DNA from: Roseateles puraquae
Lineage (GTDB): Bacteria; Pseudomonadota; Gammaproteobacteria; Burkholderiales; Burkholderiaceae_C
Assembly: GCF_002205845.1 (NCBI RefSeq)
Contig: NZ_NISI01000003.1
Location: 1 to 64,000, forward strand
Reading direction: 5' to 3'
DNA: 64,000 bases
A model generated the notes under the pieces. It saw only the letters and a program-made list of their open reading frames with translations. It was not told where the DNA came from and ran no database searches. Both the position numbers and the translations under genes were made by a program. This document shows positions 17,792-26,820 of the stretch, one piece after another (within the stretch, counting starts at the first letter, position 1; each line of letters starts with the position of its first letter).

Positions 17792-20700
17792 TCACCGGCA
17801 GATACCGTTGGCTGGCGCATACCGATTGAGCGATGAGCCCGTCGTCGAGCCCGCCGACATCGACAACACAGGCGCCACGCTGTAGTTGTTGTCCGTGCAG
17901 TCAGGCGTCGGCGCACTGACGATCACCGTACAGTTACCGCCAGCCGCTACGGACCCATTGACCGCGCAGGTTCCGCCTGTGATCACCGCGCCCATCGGGT
18001 TGCCGATGGCACCGAAGCTCAAACCAAGCGACGTCACCACCTGCGCTGACGCATTGGGGTTGGTGAAGGTCCAGGTGGACCCAGAAGGGCCGGAAGCGGT
18101 GAAGCGCTGTATCACCACGGCAGACACCGTCAGGCTGGCTGACTGCGAAGCCGTCGCCCCAGCGGCATTGCTGCTCGTTACCGTGCAGGTCGCAGTACCG
18201 GCACTGCTGGTGCCAACGGTGATGCTGCCGCTAGTGCTCGAGCCCGTGGCGGTTGCCCCGGCCCCAGAGCAGCTCACAGTGGCCGAACTCGCGTTCGCCG
18301 TCGTCCAGGTGAACGTGCTGCTGCCGCCGACAGCCACAGTGGTCGGACTGAAGGAAGCGCTAGTCACACTCGGCGCAGCGTACGCCGTGTGCGTCGCACT
18401 GCGAGTTGCCTGCGCACCACCAGCGCCGTAGGCAGTGACGGTGCATGTGCCCGTACCGGGGCCGCTAACAGGCAGGTTAAGAGCTCCGTTCACTGGGACC
18501 GTGGCGTTGTACGAAAGGACGCCTGTGCACACGACAGAGGCCGACGTTGCGTTACTAGTTGTCCACGAGAAGTTGGGGACGCTTCCGGTTGCTGTCGACA
18601 CGGCTGGGCTGAAGACCGCAGTGTTCACGGTGGGTGCTGCTGCGACGGTCAGGCTGGCGCTGCCCGTGGCCTGGCTGCCGGCAGCGTTTGTCGCCGTCAA
18701 ATTGCAAGCCTGAACGCCGGTGCCGCTGGGCGTGAACGTCGAACTACCGGACGGTGCATTCACCCCGACGGGCGGCGACCAACTTCCGTTCACACCGGAG
18801 CATGAAATGCCCATGCTGACTGCGTTCGTACTGGACCAACTCAATGTGGACTGCCCGCCGATGGTGATCGTTGAGGGACTCCAGCTTGCACTTGGCACCG
18901 TAGGTGCGGCCACGATATCGAAGGTCTGTGAACTGCTTACCGTGCCGCCTTGAGCATTCGATGCGGTCGCGGTGCAGGTGAGCGTCGCGCCGGCAGTGGA
19001 GCCGGCCACATACATCCCGTTGACCAAAGAAGTCCCGGTGTAGGTGCTGGACTGGTTGCCCGTACCCGTGCAGGACGCGGTCACAGACGTTGCACCGCCA
19101 CCAGCGTTCCAACTGAAGATGCCCTGCTGCGGCACACCTGCCGTCACATACTGCTGATTTCGGCTGGTCGTGAGGGTGGGCACCGGTACTGACGCACTCA
19201 GGCTAGCAGATCCTGTCGAGGTTGCGCCTGCAGCATTGCTGCTCGTGACGGTACACGTGGTTGTCCCGGCGCTGGACGGTGTGACCGTGATGTTGCCGCT
19301 GAGGCTCGAACTCGTGTTGGTAACGCCCGCGCCGGAACAGCTCACTGAGGCTGAGCTGGCGTTGGACGTCGCCCAGCTGAAGGTGCTGCTGCCACCCAAC
19401 GTCACGCTGGTTGGATTGAAGGAAGCGCTGGTAACGCTCGATTCGGCATATGCCGTGTGCGTCGCGGAAGCTGATGCCTGAACGCCACCGTTGGATGCGG
19501 TCACAGTGCATGTACCTGTGCCTGGTCCGCTCACGGGCAGGTTCAAGCTCCCGTTCAAAGCGACCGAATCGTTGTACGAAAGGACACCGGTGCAAACGAC
19601 CTTGGCCGATGTCGCATTGCTCGTGTTCCACGCAAAGTTCGGGACGCTACCTGTGGCTGTCGACACGGCTGGACTAAAGATCAAGCCGCTCACCGTGGGA
19701 GCTCGCACAACGTCAATGTTGAAAGAGCCGGTGGCGTTCCCGCCAGTCCCGACAGCGGTCACCGTGCAAGAGCCCTGGCCAATCGTGGCGCCCGCGGTCA
19801 ACGTGAGGCTGCCGCCGGTAGCGGTCCCCGTGCCCGACCCGCTGACAGCACCACTGCAACTCGCCGAAGACGACGTGGCGTTGCTCACGCTCCACGTGAA
19901 CGTCGACGTGCCGCCGACAGCGACACTGGCAGGGCTGAACGTGCTGGTACCGATCGTCGGCACACCTGAAGCGGCCACCGTCAGGTCTGCGGAACCGATC
20001 GCGGTGGCACCGCCCGAGCCAACAGCGGAGACCGTACAGGTGGCTGTGCCGGCACTGGTCGTGCTCACGGTGATCGTGCCGCTGGTGCCGGATCCGGTGG
20101 CAGTCGCGCCTGCACCCGAGCAGCTCACGGTCGCCGAGGCGGCGTTGGCGGTAGCCCAGCTGAAGCTGCTGCTGCTGCCGGCATTGACGCTGGTGGGGCT
20201 GAAGCTGGCTGAAGTCACACCCACGCTACCGGCGGGCGTTATCGCGAGGTCAGCGCTACCGCTGACCATCGCGCCGCTAGCACCTGTGGCGATCACGGTG
20301 CAACTGGCGGCCGTTGTGGCCACAGTGGTGCCGACCGTGATGTTGCCGGCAGTTCCGGTTGCCGTGCCGGTCACCGTCACACCGGTGCCTGCACAGCTCA
20401 CGCTGGCCGACGTGGCATTGGTGGTACTCCAGTTGAAGTTGCTGCTGGTGCCAGCCACGACGGTCGCAGGACTGAAGCTCGCGGCGCTCACACCCAGCCC
20501 GTTAGGCGCGGTGACGGTCAAGGGCACGGTGGTGCTGGTGGTCGTGGCACCGGCGCTGGACACCGTGAAGTAGCCCGTGTAGGCACCCGCGACAGCCGAT
20601 GTGCGCATCGTGACCGTGCCGCAGTTTGTCGTGTTGGCTGCACAGCTGGCCGGTCCGTTGACGACCAGAGCTGCGGAGCTCGTGGCGTACGTCAGGTTGG

Positions 20701-23700
20701 AGGCATTGGTGGTGCCGCTGTTACCAAGTTGGCACTGGTACGAAGCAGACGCGGGGCTGAGGGTCGGCGTGGTACTGGAGCAGTTGCTGAGCACCAAGTT
20801 CAGCGGGCTGCTGACAGCCGGTCCCGAGCCCGAGGTCGCGGTTGCGAAAGTGCCGGTGCCGGCGCTGCTGGGGATGCTTGCCAAGCTATTCGGAACGGTG
20901 TTCGTAACCGTGGCCTGGTTCAAGCGACCGAGGATCCAGTAGCAGGTTTGGTAGTTGCTGCAGCTGGTGTTGTCCGTGTAGTAGGTGTTGCTCACGGATT
21001 TGGTGAAGGTCTGCGCAACGCCAGCAGTAGTGCCGGTCGTGGTGACACTGATCGTGGCCGGATCACCTGTCCCGTTGAAGACGTTCTGGGTGACCACGGT
21101 CGGCAAGGTCACACCCGCCAGATCCTGGCCTCCCTCGGTGCTCTGGTACAGATACGGCCGCGCTATCTTGCTGGTCAGAGGGCAATTGACGCTCGCGGAG
21201 GCTGCCGCGGTATTGCCCTGATCGCAGTAGGTGTTGCTAGTGCTGCTGAGCAAGGTCGACGCAGAGGTAGCGTTGAGTTTGCTCCGGTATGTCGAGGTCG
21301 TGGCTGCGACGCCGGTGTAGGGATACGTCTGTACGTAGGTCGTGTCCACCGTCAACGGAGTGCCGTCGGCACCGCTACGCTGGCGCAACACTTCGCGAAA
21401 GCCTAGCATGCCGCGGCCTCTGCGGTCGGCCTTCAGGCCTCGATAGCTCATCTCGGTGGTGACAGTGCTGCTGCCCACACCGGTGTCGTCCACCTGTGTG
21501 GCCACGACGTACATGGGCAAACTCAGATCGCTGGCATCGGACAGGGCAAACGCTGGTTTATCCAGGTCGCTCAGATAGCGAAGGCCAAAGCTGCTGTCAC
21601 TCGCCAAGCTGTCAGGAACCGCTCTCGCCACTGTCGAGTTGCTCAGCGGGACGTAATACAGCTTGGATTTCAGCCCGGAGGGGCCAGTGACACTGACCAG
21701 CAGATCGGGCGGTGCCGGGTCGCCCTTGACGTAGAGCCGGTTCGTAGCTGTTCCGCCCACCGTTTGCAGACGCAGCATCTCCATAGAGCCGCGGCCCGTG
21801 AAGTCGCCAAGCAACACGGTCGCCGTGCCATTGCTGTTCTGCAGCTGGACGCCTGCCAAACTGAAGTTGGCAACCGTGGTAAAGCTGCCATCCCCGTTGC
21901 TCAGGTACAGGGCGTTCTGGGCCGGATCATCTTTCCAGCGAAGGATGTCTTGGCGACCATCACCGTTGAAGTCGGCAATGATGGTGCCGGCCGTCTGGGA
22001 AAATGGAAAGTCGCTATTCGTGATCAGCAATTCCTGCCCGGGACCTGTCAGATTGAAACTGGCGGTCGCAGAGGGGTTGAGAGTGCCATCCCCGACAAAG
22101 AGGGTCTGAGCGCTCGGCACCGCCAAGCCGTACAGGCAGTCCCCGCGACCATCACCGTTGAAGTCGATGGCAGTGGCGCAACCGGCCTGAGTGGCATCAG
22201 CCGACGGAGCGATGAAGTCCCCGTTGCCTTGAGACGTCCACAAGCCTGTGCCCACCAAGAGATCGGCGAGTCCATCGCCGTTGACGTCGAGCACATAGGG
22301 CTTGCGGAAATACTCGTAGAAGCCCCGCGAAGGGGCCCCGTAAACGCTGTGGTGCGCAAGGTTGGTCGTCGTCCATTCAGTGAAGACGCCCGACGCGCTG
22401 CCAAGATAAACGCGCGTGCAGATGATGCTCGCGCACTGCGTGGCTTCGCTCGGAATCGTCATCGTCCGGCTGTAACCAGGCAACTGCGTGGTCACGATGT
22501 CCAGGTAGCCATCACCGTTGACATCGATCAGGTGGAAGTTGGCGCCCGGCGTCTGGTCTGTCCCAAGATAGATGTCGCCGGGCTCCGTGCAATTCGGGTT
22601 GTAGGTGGTTGAGGCAGGACTCAAACAGTTGAACTGACGCGTCTTCTTGGCCGTGGTCTGTGTGAAGTCAATGCCGCTAGGCAAGTTGATGCTGGTAAAG
22701 CTGCCATCGTGCTTGCCCAGATACAGGTAATGCGTGAGTGGGGTACCACATGAGACATTGGTGTTGCTGGTCGATGTAGCCCGCATGACCCGCAGCAAGT
22801 CGGTGATGCCGTCTCCGTTGAAGTCAGCCGCAATCGTGTAATAGCAGCCATCGCTCTTGAAGAGGTTGACCGTCTTGATGTTGAAAGATGACGGCGTCCA
22901 AAAGCTGCCGTCTCCGTTGCTCAGGTACAGCTTGTTGTTGGATGGTGTGTCCGACCAGTAGAGGATGTCGGTCTTGCCGTCACCGTCGAAGTCACCGGTC
23001 AAGACACCATATGTCCCGTCGCCGAGCAGATCCTGCGTTGCCAGGCCGCCTGCGGCGAACCCGCCACTGGACTGGTAGCCGTCGCTGGTGCCCGCGGTGT
23101 AGGCCAGGTTGGTGGCTGGCAGGCACCGTGTGCTGGTCGGGCCGCCGGCGCAGTCCTGGATCTTGACGACACGGCTACGCCCGGTTACCGGGCCGTAGTC
23201 ATACGTCAACTGTGTGGTGCGAACTGGTGTGCCGCCATTGGCGCCCAGTGTTGTGGCAGGACTGTTGACATAGGTCGTGATCGACTTGAGGCGGCGTAAG
23301 CTGACGTTCTTGCGGCCCTGCTGATATGCCTCGGACTTGTCGGTGCGCGCATCGTTGCCTTGCGCATCCAGGTCGTAGTTGAAGACCACCTTGTTGCCGC
23401 TGTACTGAATCTCCTGGATGTTCCATTCGTGGCCAAAGGTGGGCAATCCAGATGTCGGCCCACTCCCCCAACGAACATCCCTTTGCTCGTACTTGAAGTC
23501 AACAGCATTACCCAGTGTGTCGCTTATGCGCGCCACGGCCCAGGCCATGGGTGCCTTCCCTGGTGGAGCGATCAACGCCGATGTTGCACTCGGGCTACCC
23601 GACGCATCGCCGTACTCGTAGATCTGCCCCGCCTTGGTCCACACCTTGAAGTAGGCCGGGCCGCTCGCACCCGTGGAATCGCCGTTGGCATTACCGTACG

Positions 23701-24205
23701 CTCGGATCCGCGCGTACATGTCTTTCTCTGTACGGAACTCCCGATAGACATTGGCACCCAAGCCTTGCGCGTCGTTGAGCTGCGTAGTGACAGGCACGCC
23801 CACCGCGTTGTTGCCGCCGCTGGGCGCGGCGTTCCCGGATTCATCGGTCTGGATCAGTCGCTGCCCGTCCAGGCACAGTTTGTCACTTGCCACATAGGCA
23901 ACGCCGACAGTCTTGCCGTCTTGCGCGAGCGTCGCCCCGCACCGAGTGATCACGGACAAGCCCTGGACACTCCAACCATGCCCAACGGGACCGTTCACGC
24001 CGCCACCCGCGTAAAGCAGGCTTAGCTTTGGCGCCATGCCTCCAACGCCGGGCGGCACCGCTATGGCTTGGCTGTAGCTCGGCGTTCCGCCGTCTCCAAC
24101 TGCAACCTGCGCAATGGCGCTTGGCCAGAAAACAAAACCGCTCAACAAGGCGGCAGAACACACCAGTCCATGGCGCACGAATCGCACCAGGCATCGCTTG
24201 GGCAT
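17792..24205 (-). CDS. Giant secreted SpvB-like protein with FG-GAP repeats and nine Ig-like domains
   Basis: The ATG at 24205 follows a GGGAG and opens 2137 residues with a Sec signal peptide (VCSAALLSGFVFWPSAIAQ). An SpvB/TcaC N-terminal domain follows (GTPSYSQAIAVPPGVGGMAP), then seven FG-GAP-type motifs (DFDGDGKTDIL, DFNGDGITDLL, DVNGDGYLDIV, DVNGDGLADLL, DFNGDGRGDCL, DFNGDGRQDIL and a degenerate DFTGRGSMEML), then a TcB-middle-like part (SVTGPSGLKSKLYYVPLSN, RGRGMLGFREVL). From about residue 1210 to 2035 there are nine Ig-like domains of about 85-95 residues (SFSPTSV..G..S.FSW....A.S.SCSG). A short C-terminal domain has paired cysteines. In Tc toxins the SpvB/FG-GAP part is fused to RHS repeats; here the RHS part is the next gene, so the TcB/TcC shell seems to be split. 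Confidence 0.85.
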   Translation of the reverse strand: MPKRCLVRFVRHGLVCSAALLSGFVFWPSAIAQVAVGDGGTPSYSQAIAVPPGVGGMAPKLSLLYAGGGVNGPVGHGWSVQGLSVITRCGATLAQDGKTVGVAYVASDKLCLDGQRLIQTDESGNAAPSGGNNAVGVPVTTQLNDAQGLGANVYREFRTEKDMYARIRAYGNANGDSTGASGPAYFKVWTKAGQIYEYGDASGSPSATSALIAPPGKAPMAWAVARISDTLGNAVDFKYEQRDVRWGSGPTSGLPTFGHEWNIQEIQYSGNKVVFNYDLDAQGNDARTDKSEAYQQGRKNVSLRRLKSITTYVNSPATTLGANGGTPVRTTQLTYDYGPVTGRSRVVKIQDCAGGPTSTRCLPATNLAYTAGTSDGYQSSGGFAAGGLATQDLLGDGTYGVLTGDFDGDGKTDILYWSDTPSNNKLYLSNGDGSFWTPSSFNIKTVNLFKSDGCYYTIAADFNGDGITDLLRVMRATSTSNTNVSCGTPLTHYLYLGKHDGSFTSINLPSGIDFTQTTAKKTRQFNCLSPASTTYNPNCTEPGDIYLGTDQTPGANFHLIDVNGDGYLDIVTTQLPGYSRTMTIPSEATQCASIICTRVYLGSASGVFTEWTTTNLAHHSVYGAPSRGFYEYFRKPYVLDVNGDGLADLLVGTGLWTSQGNGDFIAPSADATQAGCATAIDFNGDGRGDCLYGLAVPSAQTLFVGDGTLNPSATASFNLTGPGQELLITNSDFPFSQTAGTIIADFNGDGRQDILRWKDDPAQNALYLSNGDGSFTTVANFSLAGVQLQNSNGTATVLLGDFTGRGSMEMLRLQTVGGTATNRLYVKGDPAPPDLLVSVTGPSGLKSKLYYVPLSNSTVARAVPDSLASDSSFGLRYLSDLDKPAFALSDASDLSLPMYVVATQVDDTGVGSSTVTTEMSYRGLKADRRGRGMLGFREVLRQRSGADGTPLTVDTTYVQTYPYTGVAATTSTYRSKLNATSASTLLSSTSNTYCDQGNTAAASASVNCPLTSKIARPYLYQSTEGGQDLAGVTLPTVVTQNVFNGTGDPATISVTTTGTTAGVAQTFTKSVSNTYYTDNTSCSNYQTCYWILGRLNQATVTNTVPNSLASIPSSAGTGTFATATSGSGPAVSSPLNLVLSNCSSTTPTLSPASASYQCQLGNSGTTNASNLTYATSSAALVVNGPASCAANTTNCGTVTMRTSAVAGAYTGYFTVSSAGATTTSTTVPLTVTAPNGLGVSAASFSPATVVAGTSSNFNWSTTNATSASVSCAGTGVTVTGTATGTAGNITVGTTVATTAASCTVIATGASGAMVSGSADLAITPAGSVGVTSASFSPTSVNAGSSSSFSWATANAASATVSCSGAGATATGSGTSGTITVSTTSAGTATCTVSAVGSGGATAIGSADLTVAASGVPTIGTSTFSPASVAVGGTSTFTWSVSNATSSSASCSGAVSGSGTGTATGGSLTLTAGATIGQGSCTVTAVGTGGNATGSFNIDVVRAPTVSGLIFSPAVSTATGSVPNFAWNTSNATSAKVVCTGVLSYNDSVALNGSLNLPVSGPGTGTCTVTASNGGVQASASATHTAYAESSVTSASFNPTSVTLGGSSTFSWATSNASSASVSCSGAGVTNTSSSLSGNITVTPSSAGTTTCTVTSSNAAGATSTGSASLSASVPVPTLTTSRNQQYVTAGVPQQGIFSWNAGGGATSVTASCTGTGNQSSTYTGTSLVNGMYVAGSTAGATLTCTATASNAQGGTVSSSQTFDIVAAPTVPSASWSPSTITIGGQSTLSWSSTNAVSMGISCSGVNGSWSPPVGVNAPSGSSTFTPSGTGVQACNLTATNAAGSQATGSASLTVAAAPTVNTAVFSPAVSTATGSVPNFSWTTSNATSASVVCTGVLSYNATVPVNGALNLPVSGPGTGTCTVTAYGAGGAQATRSATHTAYAAPSVTSASFSPTTVAVGGSSTFTWTTANASSATVSCSGAGATATGSSTSGSITVGTSSAGTATCTVTSSNAAGATASQSASLTVSAVVIQRFTASGPSGSTWTFTNPNASAQVVTSLGLSFGAIGNPMGAVITGGTCAVNGSVAAGGNCTVIVSAPTPDCTDNNYSVAPVLSMSAGSTTGSSLNRYAPANGICR
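18120..20577 (-). repeat. Array of nine Ig-like domain repeats, with an internal two-domain duplication
   Basis: Inside the SpvB-like gene, nine units of roughly 255-280 bases encode Ig-like domains. Units 4-5 (about 19190-19700) and 8-9 (about 18120-18640) form the same ordered pair: both start with FSPAVSTATGSVPNF, share LNLPVSGPGTGTCTVTA and HTAYA, and then pass into a SVTSASF domain. Their DNA is also alike, with shared stretches such as gctgtcgacacggctgg. This indicates a duplication of a two-domain block. Confidence 0.8.
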
Positions 24206-24491
24206 CTCAACTCCCTCGGCTTCGCGCATGGCCAAGGTGTTAACCCACCGCCTATGCGTCGACTTTGTTGCTATCGATGCTAACGAGCTTTTGTGTGAAC
24301 AGCATGTACTCCCCACATGGGAGATTTCACCTATCCCATCAGGGAAACCCTAACGCTCCAGCTTAAGGCGTCGGGGGAGCAAGGCACCGGTAGCGCCGAG
24401 GCAAAGTCAGCAGCATCATGTGATCGCAGACCCTGTTGCGGCTTTCACGGCCGCGCGTGAACATCTCCCGAGACCAAAAGGAGGAGAAGTG

Positions 24492-24884
24492 ATGGGAGAA
24501 GCCGATACGAATCCCCGCAGCAAGCGAGGGCTTTGGGAGTTCATCAAGTCGCCCGCTTGTGCGGCGATCCTCGGCCTAGCCGGCCTGCTAAGCGGATTGC
24601 TGCTCGGTGTCTACGGCTTGGTCGCTGAGCGTCAGGGGCAGCTAAAGGTCTCCCTGGTCTCGATATCCAGCGTGTTCGACGTGCATCAGCCCGTAGGCGG
24701 GCTGGATGTCTCGTATGAAGGCAGAAGTTTGCGGTCTGCGAAGAAGGCGCTCTGGTCGCTGTCCCTGGTTGTGCCCAACAGCGGCAATGCGGGCATTCGG
24801 CGCAACGACTTCGATGTGCGATCTCCTGGCGGCGATGCTGCTTTGGATTCACTGCACGAGCGCGTCTTCGTGCATCGCGCGTAG
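24492..24884 (+). pseudogene. Truncated single-pass membrane protein running into a methyltransferase remnant
   Basis: The ATG at 24492 has an excellent ribosome binding site (AAGGAGGAG). The product starts with a short cytoplasmic part and a membrane helix at about residues 22-45 (ILGLAGLLSGLLLGVYGLV), followed by a beta-rich extracytoplasmic domain (LKVSLVSISSVFDVHQPV, then SLSLVVPNSGNAGIRRNDFD). This layout recurs in a family of unknown function where the C-terminal domain is longer. Here it stops at about residue 110 and the frame continues into sequence that belongs to a methyltransferase N-terminus before an in-frame TAG at 24882. It is probably a deletion fusion. The expressed product, if any, is a 130-residue chimera. 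Confidence 0.6.
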
Positions 24885-25480
24885 CTGTATCGGCAGCATG
24901 GCGACGAGTTGATCTACGGCCCTGGATCGGGCCTGCAGCAGACGGCTCGGCTGCGCGCCGGCCTGCCCCTCTTTCTGGCGCAGCTAGGCGTGCGCACGCT
25001 GCTGGACGCCCCGTGCGGAGACTTCCACTGGATGCGCACGGTGGACCTCGGGATCGAGGACTACATCGGCGTGGGCATCCTCGACGAGGTGATCGCCGCC
25101 CACCAATGGCGCCATGCCGGCCGCGGACGCCTCTTCCTGCGCCTGGACCTGATCCAGGACGAGCTACCGAGGGCCGACGCGATCCTGTGCCGCGACCTGC
25201 TGCCGCACCTGACCTATGCCGAAGTCTGGGCGGTGCTGAGGAACTTCCGCTCGACTGTTGCCGAATGTCTTATGACGACGACCTTCACCGGCCCGAGGAC
25301 CAACCACGAAACCGCCACGAGGGGGATTGGCGCAATCCCAACCTGCAGGCCGCACCGTTCGACTTTCCTTCGCCGTTGTTCATGCCCGACGAGAAATGCA
25401 CCGAGGCCGGTGGCGCATTTGCCGACGAGTGTCTCGCCGTGTGGCATCTCGACAAGCTGCCCCTGCACGAGTCGACTTAG
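24840..25480 (+). pseudogene. Class I SAM-dependent methyltransferase, broken by a stop and a frameshift
   Basis: The reading frame crosses an amber codon at 24882, continues as DELIYGPGSGLQQTARLRAG, and contains the SAM-binding motif LLDAPCGDFHWM and the later RADAILCRDLLPHL, typical of a small family of class I methyltransferases. At the five-G run at 25321-25325 the frame breaks; one extra G would restore it, giving GDWRNPNLQAAPF, FMPDEKC and the end HLDKLPLHEST. The upstream end is fused to a truncated membrane protein gene. A homopolymer sequencing error could explain the frameshift but not the stop and the fusion, so I treat it as a pseudogene. Confidence 0.75.
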
Positions 25481-25917
25481 CGAGCCGACTCCGCTGCTGG
25501 ACAGATAACTTTGCCGGCTGCGCAGAAGCGCCCGCATAACTCTGCTCACAGTGGGCCTCCGGTAGCCTGATACCGTTTCCTCGGGGCAGACATATGGCTC
25601 TGAGGCGCAACGCAGCCCCGGGCGGCCCGCCACGCTTCGCAGCGAGAGGCGTTATGCCGCCGCCGCTCAAGCAAGGTTATGGACCGAAGCGCAACTTACG
25701 GCGCTCGGTTGGGCGCCGTTTGCTTTTGGTCTTCAGGCTTGGGGACGCTATGGGGAATGGACCGTCCTGGCTGGGTAGGCGGCCTCCCCAGGGCAACACC
25801 GGCCCTGACCCTGGGGCCGTGGTGCCACTCGATCCGCTGGCCCAGTACCTACCCCTGAACCATCGGGCGAACGCGGCCCAGGCGCGTTACTCTTGCGCAG
25901 CAAAAGGGGGTTAGCGG
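25481..25917. other. Gene-poor stretch before the protease gene
   Basis: About 440 bases without a convincing gene. Around 25600-25660 there is a GCGCAAC...GGCGTTATGCC arrangement that faintly resembles an integron attC site, but its inner arms do not pair well. No RNA gene or terminator was seen. Confidence 0.4.
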
Positions 25918-26820
25918 ATGGGCAGCAGCAATAGCGGGCAGATGATCTACGGCGAAGTCGCCCCCGATCCAACCGCCACACCGCAAGTCGGAGATACGGT
26001 TCGCTTTCAGCCTGTCACGATCAAGCTGCTAGACGACGACCGAACAGTCTTCATGGAGGACGCAGGGGCGTTTGACGGCGTTCTCCTTTCGCTCCATTTT
26101 GCGGACGACGACGAACATCTTGTGCACGGCTCCGCTGTGCTTGTGGGCCCTGGCATCGCACTGACAGCAAAGCACGTAATCGAACCGTATCTCGAAGTGC
26201 TGGCAGCGGGCCACAAGCACTCAATGTGCATTGGCATTGCCCAGAACGGGATGCAGCTATGGACTGTGCGGAAGGCGACGCTCTTGCATGGCCAAGACCT
26301 CGCCATCCTGGGTCTTGAACTGAACTCTGCAATGCCGCATGACCGCACCTTCCGGCAGGCAATCATCTCAACGCGCCTACCGAGAATCGGCGATAGGGTG
26401 CAGATCGTTGGCTACCGTGCGACGTCAGCAAGCCGCACGCTGGAAGGCAAACCGGGCTACAGCGTTGAGGGCAGCACGCTGGTATCGGCTGGCGTCGTGA
26501 GAGAGCGGTACCCTACGGCGTCGGGCCGCGATAGCGTCATGCTTCCGTTCCCCGTGATTGAGGTGGAGTGCGCGTCCTGGGGCGGGATGAGCGGCGGCCC
26601 TGTGTTCGACGAGAAGGGCGACCTCGTCGGCCTGCTCTGCTCGTCCTTCACTGTTGATCAAGGACAAGGAGTTTCGTACGTCTCCCTGCTCTGGCCCGTA
26701 CTCACCACGGAGTTCGAGGGGGGATGGCCTTCCGCAGCGTTCCCAGGTGCGTATTCCGGTCTGACTGACCACCTGTGCCGGTGTCAGCTGACCACACAAG
26801 CATGTCCCCGCTTGTGTTGA
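25918..26820 (+). CDS. Trypsin-like serine protease (S1/S46 fold), cytoplasmic
   Basis: This encodes 300 residues with the chymotrypsin-fold triad in order: His in GIALTAKHVIEPY (about residue 87), Asp in HGQDLAILGLEL (about 124) and Ser in GGMSGGPVFDEKGDLVGLL (about 225). No signal peptide is visible at the N-terminus, so it probably acts in the cytoplasm, as do protease effectors and standalone proteases found in defence islands. The last 25 residues (SGLTDHLCRCQLTTQACPRLC) do not look like the fold and are encoded by a palindromic sequence, so the natural C-terminus was probably replaced. No partner gene is recognisable next to it. The substrate is unknown. Confidence 0.75.
   Translation: MGSSNSGQMIYGEVAPDPTATPQVGDTVRFQPVTIKLLDDDRTVFMEDAGAFDGVLLSLHFADDDEHLVHGSAVLVGPGIALTAKHVIEPYLEVLAAGHKHSMCIGIAQNGMQLWTVRKATLLHGQDLAILGLELNSAMPHDRTFRQAIISTRLPRIGDRVQIVGYRATSASRTLEGKPGYSVEGSTLVSAGVVRERYPTASGRDSVMLPFPVIEVECASWGGMSGGPVFDEKGDLVGLLCSSFTVDQGQGVSYVSLLWPVLTTEFEGGWPSAAFPGAYSGLTDHLCRCQLTTQACPRLC
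26794..26817. repeat. Perfect 8-bp inverted repeat at the end of the protease gene
   Basis: ACACAAGC (26794-26801) and GCTTGTGT (26810-26817) pair perfectly around an 8-base loop. It lies in the final codons of the protease frame and is flanked by GACC on both sides. There is no following T-run, so it is not a standard terminator; it may be a mobile-element end or recombination scar. Confidence 0.6.

Noticed and set aside
19491-20573. Plus-strand frame of 360 codons opposite the Ig-like repeats
   Set aside because: Antisense to a repetitive high-GC gene; translation is valine/proline/alanine repeats mirroring the Ig array.
24240-24430. Possible riboswitch or structured leader before the SpvB-like gene
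   Set aside because: Some CCCC/GGG stretches pair weakly, but I could not match any known riboswitch core.
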